Assembly (NCBI RefSeq): GCF_001428005.1
Contig: NZ_LMSB01000007.1
Location: forward strand, 49,244-113,243
Direction of reading: 5' to 3'
Origin: Arthrobacter sp. Soil736
GTDB taxonomy: Bacteria > Actinomycetota > Actinomycetes > Actinomycetales > Micrococcaceae
Length of the DNA stretch: 64,000 bases
Made by a program: the position numbers and the translations under genes. Positions 8,101 through 16,644 of the stretch are shown here, in pieces; the stretch's first letter is position 1, and every line of letters starts with the position of its first letter. The notes beneath the pieces were generated by a model, which searched no databases, was not told the origin of the DNA, and saw nothing but the letters and a program-made list of their open reading frames with translations.

Positions 8101-10010
8101 GCGTCCGCCAAAAGCGGTCCGGTGGCCAAGGGATCGACCCCCTCTGGGTACTTTAGGCCCAGGTCGTAAAGGAAGAATCTGCGTCCGTCTGCTGTGGAGA
8201 TATCAAACGGACGCTCGTCCAGCACCTCGATGCCCAAGTTCTGGAAGACCGGGATGATCTGGGCCAGACTCTTCGGTTCTGTCAGATACAGCTTAAGTCG
8301 AGAATCTTCATGCGGAACATCCTGTTGGGCAACCGGCAGGTAAACGAACAGAGTTCGTGGCGAAATGTCACCTGCGACATCCATCTCGAGCGCTTGGGCA
8401 CGTGCCTCAAACCGATTGATGTCCTCGAGAGCATTTTCCACGTCGAAGACCACGCGGTAGGCCATCGGGAATGCATCAGCCCAGCGCTCGGTCAACCGTT
8501 GGGCCTGTTCTAAATCGAACTCCGCGTGCAGAATGTCAGACACGCCTTCGGACCAGGAACGCACCGCGGTGACCAAGCGTCGCTCTAGGGCCAAAGCATC
8601 CACATGGCTAACTTGTTTGCCGCGGGGAAGCCAGATGCGGAAGAACAGTCGGGCAAAAGCCGACTGCGTGAGGCGCACTTCGAATTCGACGGACTCGCCC
8701 TGAAACGTTCGTTTTAATTCTTCCTCAATGCGCTGCCTCACACTGGTGTTGTACCGGTCCCGTGGCAGGAAGACCATCGCGGTCATGAAGCGACCATAGA
8801 CATCCGGACGCAGGAATAGCCGCGTACGGCGGTGCTCTTGAAGGTGAAGGATCCCGAGCGCGGTAACAAGCAGATCGGGCACCTCGATCTGGAACAATTC
8901 ATCGCGTGGGTAGGTTTCGAGGATGTCCAGCAAGTCCTTGCGGGACTGCGAGCCTGGAGGGAATCCGGACTCGCGTATGACTGCTTCAGCTTTGTCTCGG
9001 AGCATGGGGATATGCAGGAGGGAATCCGTGTACGCGCTACGCGCAAACAGGCCGATAAACTGCCCTTCGCCGCTGACATTTCCCTCAGGGTCGAACGTTT
9101 TGACGCCAATATAGTCCAGATACTCCGTGCGATGAACGGTGGAACGCGTTTCGCCCTTGGTGATGACGAATAGGCGCTTCTCCCGGGCTTTTTGCTGCCC
9201 GGATGCGGTCAGGTGCTGCACTCTCCACTTCGGTCGAATTACGCGGAGCATCCCCATCCCGGTCTCATCTTTGGCCGCAAGAACAGTTTCCCCTTCCAAC
9301 ACAACCAGGTCATACTCCCGGTAGCCCAGGAAGATGAAATTTCCCGCCGTCAGCCAGCGAAGAAGTTTCTTGGCCTGCTCAATATTTGTCAGGATTCCAA
9401 CATTCGTGACGTCTGAGAGCGTGTCGGCAAAGCGTTTCATCCGAGCCCGCATCCGCGGCCCGTCTTCTACAGCCTCACGAACATGTGCAAGTACGCGACG
9501 CAACCCAGCCAGAAGGGTCTCCTGTTGCTGCGTATCACTGATGCGATTGATTTCGATGGCTATCCATGACTCAACCACCAACCGACTCCCAGCATCCGCC
9601 GCTGGCAAGGACTCGCCGGAAGCAGGCAGACGCCCGACGGAAAGGATCCGATCCGTGTCAAGCTGTCTGCTCACGGTCAGAACCGGGTGCACCACGAATC
9701 GAATGACAGCATTTTGACGTAGCAGTTCGCCCGCCACCGAATCAACGAGGAAGGGCATATCGTCCGTCACGACCATTACGACGCTGCGTCTGGATTCGCT
9801 GAATAGCCCAACGAGCGCGGTCCCGACAGGACGCGTTCGAGCCAATGCGTAGTGGGACAGCGCCCTTCTCTCCAGGATTTGTGCACTATTGTCCTGGGCA
9901 TCATCTGCTGCAAGGTGCTCGTAATAATCAGAGAGGAAATCATCCCGGTCCTTTTCCGTGAGGGTCGGATCATTGGGGGAAGATTCAGTAGGCATTGACA
10001 TCGGCTCCAT
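5160..10010 (-). CDS. gdhB: NAD-specific glutamate dehydrogenase, large type
   Basis: A 1616-residue protein of the 180-kDa NAD-glutamate dehydrogenase family, which turns glutamate into 2-oxoglutarate and ammonium for catabolism. Seen: an N-terminal ACT-like regulatory half ([19 protein letters not shown], and [14 protein letters not shown] near residue 370). The catalytic core is also present, with [20 protein letters not shown], the substrate-lysine region [35 protein letters not shown] for nucleotide binding, and [10 protein letters not shown]. The C-terminal helical domain ends at 1616, close to the usual length. The gene is undamaged, while debris lies 140 bases beyond its stop. The upstream gap of more than 1 kb holds no gene. 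It is a core metabolic gene in many actinobacteria, so it may mark residual backbone between two accessory zones. Confidence 0.95.
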   Translation of the reverse strand: [1616 protein letters not shown]

Positions 10011-11160
10011 AGAAGCTCTGCGGAACTATTCGAGTTGGTCCTGGCCAGTGTTTCAGTCGTCAGCTACTGGCTGCCCGACGGCCGGTCGGGGGCAGCCGAC
10101 GCCGACACGATTCAACGCCGAGGCCTCACCAACAGTCCTGAAGGGTCCGTATGCAGCTGCGAGTGAAATCTCGGTATACTCTGCGAGGTCGGCCTTATCG
10201 GCAGCGCGTGAAGCGGGCCCAAATATCGATGGCCGAATGCACCACGTGACTACGGTTACGGATAGATCGCTTTGCAGCGGCTAGCTGTCGGATCGCATCC
10301 GCACGCTGCGTAGCAACGGCGGCTGTTCCCCTACCCTCAGGATCATAGGATCGCACTACCACCTGATGAATTGGATTGTTGAAGCCATTCGTCGGCTCCC
10401 TATCGTTCTCGCGTTGTTAGTCGGGCCACGGCCCAATCAAGAATCGGAATCCTTACTAGAAAATACTTTCGAATTTGAGGAACGTCAATAGTGCGACGTG
10501 ACTCAGGTTCGGTGCTCACAGAAGGGGCTGCGTTCAAGGTCGAGGACGCTTGACACCCGCTGCCAGCACATCCAAAATCTGACGGTCCGTCTCCTGCATC
10601 TGGCGGAGTTCCGAGCGTATTTGATCAGCTTCTCATGGTCGCCTGAGTTGTCTCACAACAGTGTTGTCAGAACTTTCTAACCCCACAGCGCGACAGTGGC
10701 GCTGGACCGCTACTTGGTGTGCCTGGCCCGGCGAGTCCTGCATGGGCGGCGTAACAAGGATGTCGACGCCGTGACTGAACCTGCCAGAAGCCATCGTGAC
10801 CTCTCCCGGCCCTCAGACTGCGCGCTTCCGCTGCAGCTTTAGACAACTCCACCTGCGTCATGCTGCCCCTGCCCGGCAGGTCTATGAATGACCAGAAGCA
10901 TCATCGCTGTTTGTCATTCTGATATTCCATCATCGCTGGGCGGGCCCTCCGCGCAACCAGGGCGCCCTGCGCCGGCCGCAAATCAAAAGTTTCGTTCGGC
11001 GCTCCTCCGTCGCTTATCTCCTCACCAAACTTTTGATGGCGGCCGGTTCCCCAAGTTGCACTCCGGACCCTCCTACCCAGCGGTGATTGCCCCTATCAGA
11101 ACGGCACCCACATCCCAACGACCACAGTCAGGCCAAGAAACAGGTCAAAGAAGCAGGACC
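10011..11160. other. 1.15-kb stretch without a convincing gene
   Basis: No reading frame here has a recognisable domain, good start and consistent composition. It contains an ACAACA-G-TGTTGT inverted repeat at 10655-10667, a possible operator without a partner gene, and the larger inverted repeat described at 10972-11046. It lies between the chromosomal-type glutamate dehydrogenase and the first clear element gene. It is a candidate for the left junction of the element, but I find no copy of the tRNA-Leu 3' end in it. Confidence 0.5.
10972..11046. repeat. Long inverted repeat (possible REP/MITE-like element or oriT-type structure)
   Basis: The left arm is CCGGCCGC (10972-10979) plus ATCAAAAGTTT (10982-10992). 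The right arm is AAACTTTTGAT (11027-11037) plus GCGGCCGG (11039-11046). The 19 paired bases are interrupted only by a 2-versus-1 base bulge, and the loop is 34 bases. There is no T-tract, so it is not an ordinary terminator. It is 115 bases upstream of the DUF4192 gene. Its role is unknown. Confidence 0.6.
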
Positions 11161-12195
11161 ATGGAAACGCTCACCATCAAATCCCCCGCAGACTTGCTCA
11201 GCTTCATCGGACACAGCCTCGGCTTCTGGCCGCACGAGAGCCTGGTCTGCATCACCGTCGACACCAACCGCATCGGGGCCACCCTGCGCGTGGACCTCCC
11301 CCGGCACGACGGCGGCGAGCTGGGCTACGCACGAACCGTCGCCGGCTATCTCACCCACGATCCGAACGCCACGAGCGTCCTCTTCGCCCTCTACACCTCG
11401 ACACCCTGGGAGGCCGGCCAGCCGAAACCCCGCGCAGCGATCATCGCCGCCCTGACCGGCGTCCTGGCCGAGCGCGGCATCACCATCAGCGACGGGCTGC
11501 TCGTCGGGGACCAGACATGCACCCAATACGACGGCGACCCCCGGAGCAACGCCGCGATCCCCCTGACCGCTACCCAGACCAACGCAATCAACGCCGAATT
11601 CATCTACCGCGGCAGCAGCGTCGAAGAAACTGACCGGATCACGTTGCCCGCCCCGACAAAAAACGCAACCCAAGGTGCCGCCGTCAAGAACCACATGGAG
11701 ACAATCCGGGCCCTGCCCGGCGACGAGGCGATCGACCAGGCCCGAAAACTCTGGGCAAGCATGCTGGACACCAAAACCTACCCGACCGACGACCAGATCA
11801 TCAGTCTGATCGCCAACTTCCAGTTCGCAGGCATCCGCGACCATCTCATCGCAGAAATCCCGGGCATCAAGGAACCAGCCGAACAAGTCCTCTTTGCCCA
11901 AACACAGGGCAAGCCGCAGTGGTTACGCGTCGAATGGGCCCAGCAACTATTGCTCCATGCCTACACCAGAACCAACGACCATCGCGCTGCCCCACTGCTC
12001 ACTGCCCTCGCGTACATCAACTGGTGGGAAGGCCGTGGAAGCAAAGCCCACCAATTCCTCCAGCTCGCGCTCGAAGCCGACCCTGAATACCGGCTCGCCA
12101 GACTCAGCGACCGAATGATCGGCTGCGGAATAATCGCCGGCTGGAGCACAGACAAGAACACCGCTTACCGGCCTCAAGGACTTGAAGGGCCCTGA
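11161..12195 (+). CDS. DUF4192-domain protein
   Basis: A 344-residue protein beginning METLTIKSPADLLSFIGHSL and continuing FWPHESLVCITVDTNRIGAT, the typical start of DUF4192. The frame is open back to 10888, but the domain starts at the 11161 ATG, which follows AGCAGGA. The last 100 residues (QQLLLHAYTRTNDHRAAPLL through ALEADPEYRLARLSDRMIG) form repeat-like helices that resemble TPR units. DUF4192 proteins are common on actinobacterial plasmids and integrated elements, and their function is not established. It stands alone in front of an 87-residue gene on the same strand, 102 bases downstream. Confidence 0.8.
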   Translation: METLTIKSPADLLSFIGHSLGFWPHESLVCITVDTNRIGATLRVDLPRHDGGELGYARTVAGYLTHDPNATSVLFALYTSTPWEAGQPKPRAAIIAALTGVLAERGITISDGLLVGDQTCTQYDGDPRSNAAIPLTATQTNAINAEFIYRGSSVEETDRITLPAPTKNATQGAAVKNHMETIRALPGDEAIDQARKLWASMLDTKTYPTDDQIISLIANFQFAGIRDHLIAEIPGIKEPAEQVLFAQTQGKPQWLRVEWAQQLLLHAYTRTNDHRAAPLLTALAYINWWEGRGSKAHQFLQLALEADPEYRLARLSDRMIGCGIIAGWSTDKNTAYRPQGLEGP

Positions 12196-12297
12196 GGGAC
12201 CTGTGCATCCGGACCGTGCTCAACGGGCTGTTCGAGCGAGGTCATGTTCTGGATACCGCCACGGCATGGAAGAAGTGCAGGCTCAGGAGGGGAAATA

Positions 12298-12561
12298 ATG
12301 ACCGAAAATCAGACCAGGCCGGGTTCCCGTCCCCCGGAGCCGCGGGCAAATCCCAAACGCGTCGGTAAACAGCACCAAGCTGCCCGGGACGCAGCTGCTG
12401 GCCTGAATGAAGGGCGGATTCTCTCCGAACGGATCGGCACTGATGGAGCGACGCCACCACGGTATTACGACTACTACAGTTTCATGTCCCTCGCCGATTT
12501 CATGACCTGGATCCAGAAGAATGACGGCAGCGAACCGGGGATCTCGTATTCGTGGCGATGA
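12298..12561 (+). CDS. Small hypothetical protein, 87 aa
   Basis: An 87-residue protein with a very strong ribosome binding site (AGGAGGGG, 4 bases before the ATG). The first half is Pro/Arg/Gly-rich and likely disordered. The second half (YDYYSFMSLADFMTWIQKND) is aromatic and probably folded. I do not recognise the family. It follows DUF4192 on the same strand and points toward the convergent TPR gene. Confidence 0.6.
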   Translation: MTENQTRPGSRPPEPRANPKRVGKQHQAARDAAAGLNEGRILSERIGTDGATPPRYYDYYSFMSLADFMTWIQKNDGSEPGISYSWR

Positions 12562-12639
12562 CCCCTTGGCGAGCCTCAGGAGCCGCCGGCCAACGGGAGC
12601 ATCCCTGCCGATGTTGTGCTCAGTTGCCTACACCGGACG

Positions 12640-14178
12640 TCAAGGGCGACCTGGCGGCTCGGTCCCCTCACGTTTTGCCGCGATCGGCCTCGCCTCACCG
12701 GTGTAGGAAATTGCTTCTGAAAGCCGAGCCAAAACCACCTCTGCATCGGAGCTGGGGGCATGGCCGGCAAGCCTAGCGGCCGTGTTGACTATTTCAATTG
12801 CACTAGGCGTTTTGGCACGGACTTCTTCTCTGGCCCAGAAGCTGGCTGCAAGCGCAGCCTTATCCGGCAGTCCGAGATCGAGGCACGACTGGACAGCTTG
12901 CCTGTAACCTTCGCGACCTGCTTCCACCGAGCCGCCCCTAAATGCCACCAGGCCGCGGGTCGCTGAGTAGACGGCCGATTCCTGAGCATCTTGGGGAGAC
13001 GGACAGTCAGCGAGGATGGCCGCGGCCTCCTCGTACTTGTCTTGGTTGGCTAGGGCGAAGGCAAGGTTATTGGCAATTGTCGCGTCCTGGGGATTGGCGA
13101 GCCTGCCAGTTCGCGCTGCCTGTTCCGCGATGTCATACCGTTCCGCGCCAACGGCTGCTACGTATGAGAGGAAAGTGGCCGGTTCCACTGCGAATGGCTG
13201 GTCGTTTTGCCACTTGAGTCCGGAGTCCATTGCCGCAGACCAGTCCTTCCGCCAACGTGCTTCAATGGCTTCTGCTTCAAATCTGCGTTCGGGCTCTTTA
13301 ACCGGTCTGATAGTGAAGCCTCCCCGTTGGGATTCAAAGGCTATTTGCGCAGCAGCGTTTTCCGTCGGTTGCGGGCGGGCCTGATTCAGGAACTTTCGTG
13401 CCCTCTTGTCGCGGCCGCCGTTAAACTCCGCGTGAGCGACAGTGCAAGCGAGCTCGCTGAGTTCCCACGCGGAGAAATTCCCTGAGGCGAGGACCAAAAG
13501 GGCTTCCTTCATGGAGGACGGAGCGCTCCCGGCAGCTTCGTCGCTCGCGATCTCTGCTGCAAGGATCCACGGATCCGACGACCCTTTCGCATTTTTTAAG
13601 GCGTATTGCGCCGCTTCAGGGTCCTCGATGTGCATGAAGAAGCGGACGGCTGATCTCAGAACGAATCGGTTGAGGGGAGCCAGAGTCAACGCCGTCGACA
13701 AGGACCTTTTGGCTTTGCCGGGTTGACCTAGAAGTGTCTGCGCGAGAGCGAGATCCACCCACTTAGTGGGGTTGTGGGGCCTTCTCCGAAGCTCGTCTCT
13801 AATACTGCCAACGGCGGCGTTGCGATCTTCAACCCGGAACCACGTTTCGTCTCCGGTCATGGGGATTTGCTCCAAGTGCCGTCTGACTTGGGCCGCCGCC
13901 GCAGCCAGCAAAGAATTTGTGTTGGTGGACTCTATGAACTCAACGACGGGCCGCAAGGGTGCGGGGTCGTCAAGGCTGAATGCGAGGCCTAGCGCGTCAG
14001 CCGCCCTGTGCAGGGTCGGTGCTGCATTGAATGCGTAAAGGGCCTCCATGTCCGGGAGACGTCTGGATGGCCGACTGGGTAAAGAGTTAGATGCGAGTTC
14101 GCCAAGGGCCGCCGACACCCGGAAGGGGCGCCAACGCGGCACGAGACTTCGCTCGTCCATTCCTTGAGATGCCGTCAC
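12640..14178 (-). CDS. TPR-repeat protein, partner of the adjacent kinase
   Basis: A 512-residue soluble protein made of helical repeats. TPR-like units are visible as NPTKWVDLALAQTLLGQPGK, PQDATIANNLAFALANQDKY and SAVYSATRGLVAFRGGSVEA. There is no signal peptide, membrane segment or enzyme motif. The start overlaps the kinase stop in a GTGA arrangement (GTG at 14178). An ATG at 14160 is the alternative. The overlap implies translational coupling, so the two proteins are probably made together. TPR proteins usually serve as scaffolds or sensors. The simplest reading is that it delivers a signal to, or is a target of, the kinase. The exact family is not recognised. Confidence 0.75.
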   Translation of the reverse strand: MTASQGMDERSLVPRWRPFRVSAALGELASNSLPSRPSRRLPDMEALYAFNAAPTLHRAADALGLAFSLDDPAPLRPVVEFIESTNTNSLLAAAAAQVRRHLEQIPMTGDETWFRVEDRNAAVGSIRDELRRRPHNPTKWVDLALAQTLLGQPGKAKRSLSTALTLAPLNRFVLRSAVRFFMHIEDPEAAQYALKNAKGSSDPWILAAEIASDEAAGSAPSSMKEALLVLASGNFSAWELSELACTVAHAEFNGGRDKRARKFLNQARPQPTENAAAQIAFESQRGGFTIRPVKEPERRFEAEAIEARWRKDWSAAMDSGLKWQNDQPFAVEPATFLSYVAAVGAERYDIAEQAARTGRLANPQDATIANNLAFALANQDKYEEAAAILADCPSPQDAQESAVYSATRGLVAFRGGSVEAGREGYRQAVQSCLDLGLPDKAALAASFWAREEVRAKTPSAIEIVNTAARLAGHAPSSDAEVVLARLSEAISYTGEARPIAAKREGTEPPGRP

Positions 14179-15257
14179 GCTGCTGCGGCTCCCGAGTAGC
14201 GGACTTCGGCCATGTGGGCCAGCAAATCCAGCTGAGACACGATGCGGTTCAAAGCATAAGGCTGATTAGCCTTGCGGCTCGCGTGATGCCCCCGTTGTTC
14301 CAGATCTGGGTCAGTAAGGCAAGAGATCAACTTGATCAATTCGTCCTTCATGTCGTCCTTCATCGAGTACCGGAGGTCGTTCCCCAAGGCATCCAAGGCA
14401 GTCGCGTGCGCAGCTTGTACATACGGAAGCGCATCCTTGTAGGAGCCGCGCCAGTTCTGTGGTGAATGGGTTGGGTCAAGGAACGTATGTAGGAGCGCGT
14501 TCATCGTTACGTCGCTGAGTACGAACGTCAGGAGACTGCCGAGCTGGTAGATGTCGCATGCAAGTCGACGTTGCTCGAAGGAAGTGGGTATCTCGCCGAA
14601 GCACTGCTCGGGCGGGGCGTAGGAAGGATCCCCCGCTATGACATAGCCATCGTGAATCGCAGACCTTTGTTGGTCTGTCGCGCGGCCGAGATCCCCGATC
14701 TTGGCAGTGCGGCCAAGATCAGGGAGAGGATTGAAGACCAGCAGGTTGCTGGGCTTGATGTCCTGATGCGCCACCTGTATCGAATGGAGCTGAGCGATTC
14801 CATTCGCTGCGTTGTGAACCATTCTTAGTCGGACGGCAAGCTCGAGATCTCCAACGTCGTCAAGCAGGCCTCGGATATCGCCGTCTGCCCGTTCAAAGAT
14901 GATGAAACTGACAGGAAAAGAGTGGGTTGGCGGTGCGGGAAGACTGTTGTGGTGGTAGGCCGCTACCACGCGAGATAGGCGACGAGAGGTGCATTTCTGG
15001 ACGAGTTCACGCTCGAAGTTGTACGCCTCGGTGATCTCCTGCATAAAGCGTGTAGGGTCTGGGCTCCGGAAAATCCCTTCGTAGTTGATGACCTTGACGA
15101 ATCCCTTCCGGCCATCAGTGTTCTTTGCTAGGTAACCGAGCGAGAAGTTGCCTCCGGTTGCTCCGATAGGTCTGGGAAGCGCCTCCTCGATGGTCCAGCC
15201 CTCGCCTAGGTCGAGACCAACTAGCGGTTCGATTGGTACCGACAAGCTCGATGACAT
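14175..15257 (-). CDS. Serine/threonine protein kinase-like protein
   Basis: A 360-residue protein with a eukaryotic-type kinase fold. Seen from the ATG at 15257: a glycine-rich loop IGATGGNFSLGY (31-42), the ATP-anchoring Lys in FVKVIN (Lys55), and a catalytic loop HQDIKPSN (164-171) in which the usual HRD is HQD. Asp166 and Asn171 are kept. The metal-binding DFG is DLG (189-191), followed by GDPSYAPPEQCF, the activation-segment end. It therefore keeps all residues needed for activity although HRD and DFG are varied. There is no transmembrane or PASTA region, unlike the housekeeping PknB type. The start is chosen because GGGGGAAG precedes it. It is the first gene of a two-gene cassette with the TPR protein. 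It could be a phage-defence or signalling cassette, which is inference. Confidence 0.8.
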   Translation of the reverse strand: MSSSLSVPIEPLVGLDLGEGWTIEEALPRPIGATGGNFSLGYLAKNTDGRKGFVKVINYEGIFRSPDPTRFMQEITEAYNFERELVQKCTSRRLSRVVAAYHHNSLPAPPTHSFPVSFIIFERADGDIRGLLDDVGDLELAVRLRMVHNAANGIAQLHSIQVAHQDIKPSNLLVFNPLPDLGRTAKIGDLGRATDQQRSAIHDGYVIAGDPSYAPPEQCFGEIPTSFEQRRLACDIYQLGSLLTFVLSDVTMNALLHTFLDPTHSPQNWRGSYKDALPYVQAAHATALDALGNDLRYSMKDDMKDELIKLISCLTDPDLEQRGHHASRKANQPYALNRIVSQLDLLAHMAEVRYSGAAAA

Positions 15258-15751
15258 GCTGCTTCCCCCATCGTTTGGGCGCCGGCCATGCGATGGCGCG
15301 GCGCCGAAGAATTCTAATTCTAGGGGAAGCCCACCGGCGCGGAGCATCACGAGTCAACCAAGAGTTGGTCGACGTTAGACGTCACCTACAGCCAGTAGCT
15401 TTTAGTCGTGGGTCCAGTACCTGTTGCCCTGCAAATACGGCAGTTGTGCAGGCGGGCGTAGACATTTTGGTGTCCGAAGTCCCTGCACAAAGCTTCATTT
15501 GGTTCAGAAGTCTCCTGCACAAAAAAATGCGCAGGAGACGTGGCCGGGTGGGTTTAGAAGCTCTGGAGTTCCTTTGCCGTCACCGTCTCTGGAGACCTGG
15601 GAGGAAGCTGCCGGCACAGGATGGAGCGCATGATGTCGGTGGCTTTGACTATCGAGGCTGGAGAGCGGTCCACCGGAACCAATCCGACAAACCGCTGAAT
15701 TGGCTTTCGGCAGCTACCATCGACGCTAAAGACAAAGCATATGGGGGAGAA
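15258..15751. other. 494-base intergenic stretch between divergent genes
   Basis: I see no coding sequence here. It separates the kinase-TPR cassette (-) from a membrane-protein gene (+). It contains two copies of CCTGCACAAA, about 31 bases apart (15482 and 15513), and the hairpin at 15510-15539, so it probably carries the promoters and a control site for one or both genes. Confidence 0.5.
15510..15539. promoter_or_regulatory. Inverted repeat / hairpin upstream of the kinase cassette
   Basis: A perfect 9-bp inverted repeat (GTCTCCTGC and GCAGGAGAC) encloses a 12-base A-rich loop. It lies between divergent genes rather than after one, so an operator or an RNA hairpin is as likely as a terminator. 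Confidence 0.45.
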
Positions 15752-16267
15752 ATGACCGAGAACGACCCTGCCGCGCTGCACGCCGAATTCGCGGAGCGGC
15801 TCAAGGAATCCGTCGCCCGCCGCAACGCAGAGCTGGCCGCACTGGATCGCGGCTACTCCGCCATTCTGGCCACCCTGACTCCTGACATCGCCGCTGCCTA
15901 TAACCGATGCGCCGCGGCACGCACCATGGCGGTTCTCCGATATGCCGAAGCCATCAGCAGCATCCAGTCCGACTACGCACAGGAGGCACGACTTGGCGCG
16001 CCGCAGCTCCCTGCAGTGGCCCCAGCACGGGAAGGGTACCCGGCCCCGACATCCCCACTTACTCCAGGCGGGGCCGTTTCCTCCTCATTGCCCAGCAGGA
16101 GCAGGCGCAAGCAGTCATCAATAGCGGCACCGTTTGGGGAGAGGCCCACTCCGATATGGCGGATCGCGGCGATGGCAGTGGGCGGGCCTCTCGCAGCGGC
16201 GGTCGCCCTGGTGGCAGCGGCTGTTTTCCTAGCTCCGGCCAGCAGTTCCCGCCCCACCACCAAGTGA
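15752..16267 (+). CDS. Single-pass membrane protein, probably the 5' part of a split gene
   Basis: A 171-residue frame. The ATG follows GGGGGAG. Residues 1-85 are helical and Ala/Glu-rich (DPAALHAEFAERLKESVARR), then comes a Pro/Ser linker. A transmembrane helix (WRIAAMAVGGPLAAAVALVA and AAVFLA) follows at about residues 139-162, after which the protein stops within ten residues (PASSSRPTTK). The sequence just beyond the stop continues in the -1 frame as a further 120 residues with the look of an extracellular domain. Hence the original gene was probably one membrane-anchored protein of about 297 residues, now divided by a frameshift or read by frameshifting. No family is recognised. Confidence 0.55.
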   Translation: MTENDPAALHAEFAERLKESVARRNAELAALDRGYSAILATLTPDIAAAYNRCAAARTMAVLRYAEAISSIQSDYAQEARLGAPQLPAVAPAREGYPAPTSPLTPGGAVSSSLPSRSRRKQSSIAAPFGERPTPIWRIAAMAVGGPLAAAVALVAAAVFLAPASSSRPTTK

Positions 16268-16278
16268 CCCCGACGACG

Positions 16279-16644
16279 ATGGCACGCCAGCCGGTCCCGA
16301 CAGTTCCCGAGCTCTCACCCGTCAACAACATTCAGTCCCAGCTTGCCACCAAACTAGTATCCGCACTCAGTCGCGGCGGCAACGGCACGGCCATGGAGAT
16401 CGTATCCCCAAGTGTTTCGTTCCACTACAAGGGTGTGATGTTCGCTTTAGAGGGGTGCAGGCTGACTACAGCTGGGTATTCATCCGGTTCAGGATCCGAG
16501 TTGAGCGGGGAGATGACTTGCCGTGACAACGACCTCGTCGCAGTGGATGTGACGTTCGATGCGAACAGTAGGGTCACGAAAGTCTTAGGCCAGGGCGCGA
16601 ACAGGGCATTCGATTCCACAGTGACCGCAAACCGCATCTACTAG
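16279..16644 (+). CDS. Probable C-terminal domain of the same membrane protein
   Basis: A 121-residue frame, -1 relative to the previous one, beginning at an ATG with no visible ribosome binding site (preceded by CCGACGACG). It starts with a Pro/Thr linker (VPTVPELSPVNN) and continues as a strand-rich domain with two Cys (EGCRLTT and EMTCRDND) and a VDVTFDANSRVTKV segment, ending RIY at 16644. Linker plus a two-Cys domain fits the exported part of a membrane-anchored protein. Because it lacks its own translation signal, it is best read as the continuation of the gene at 15752 after a frame break near 16250-16268. Confidence 0.45.
   Translation: MARQPVPTVPELSPVNNIQSQLATKLVSALSRGGNGTAMEIVSPSVSFHYKGVMFALEGCRLTTAGYSSGSGSELSGEMTCRDNDLVAVDVTFDANSRVTKVLGQGANRAFDSTVTANRIY

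Noticed and set aside
12627..12707. CCTACACCGG inverted repeat after the TPR gene
   Set aside because: Arms are 61 bases apart, one lies inside the coding end and there is no T-tract, so I did not list it as a terminator.
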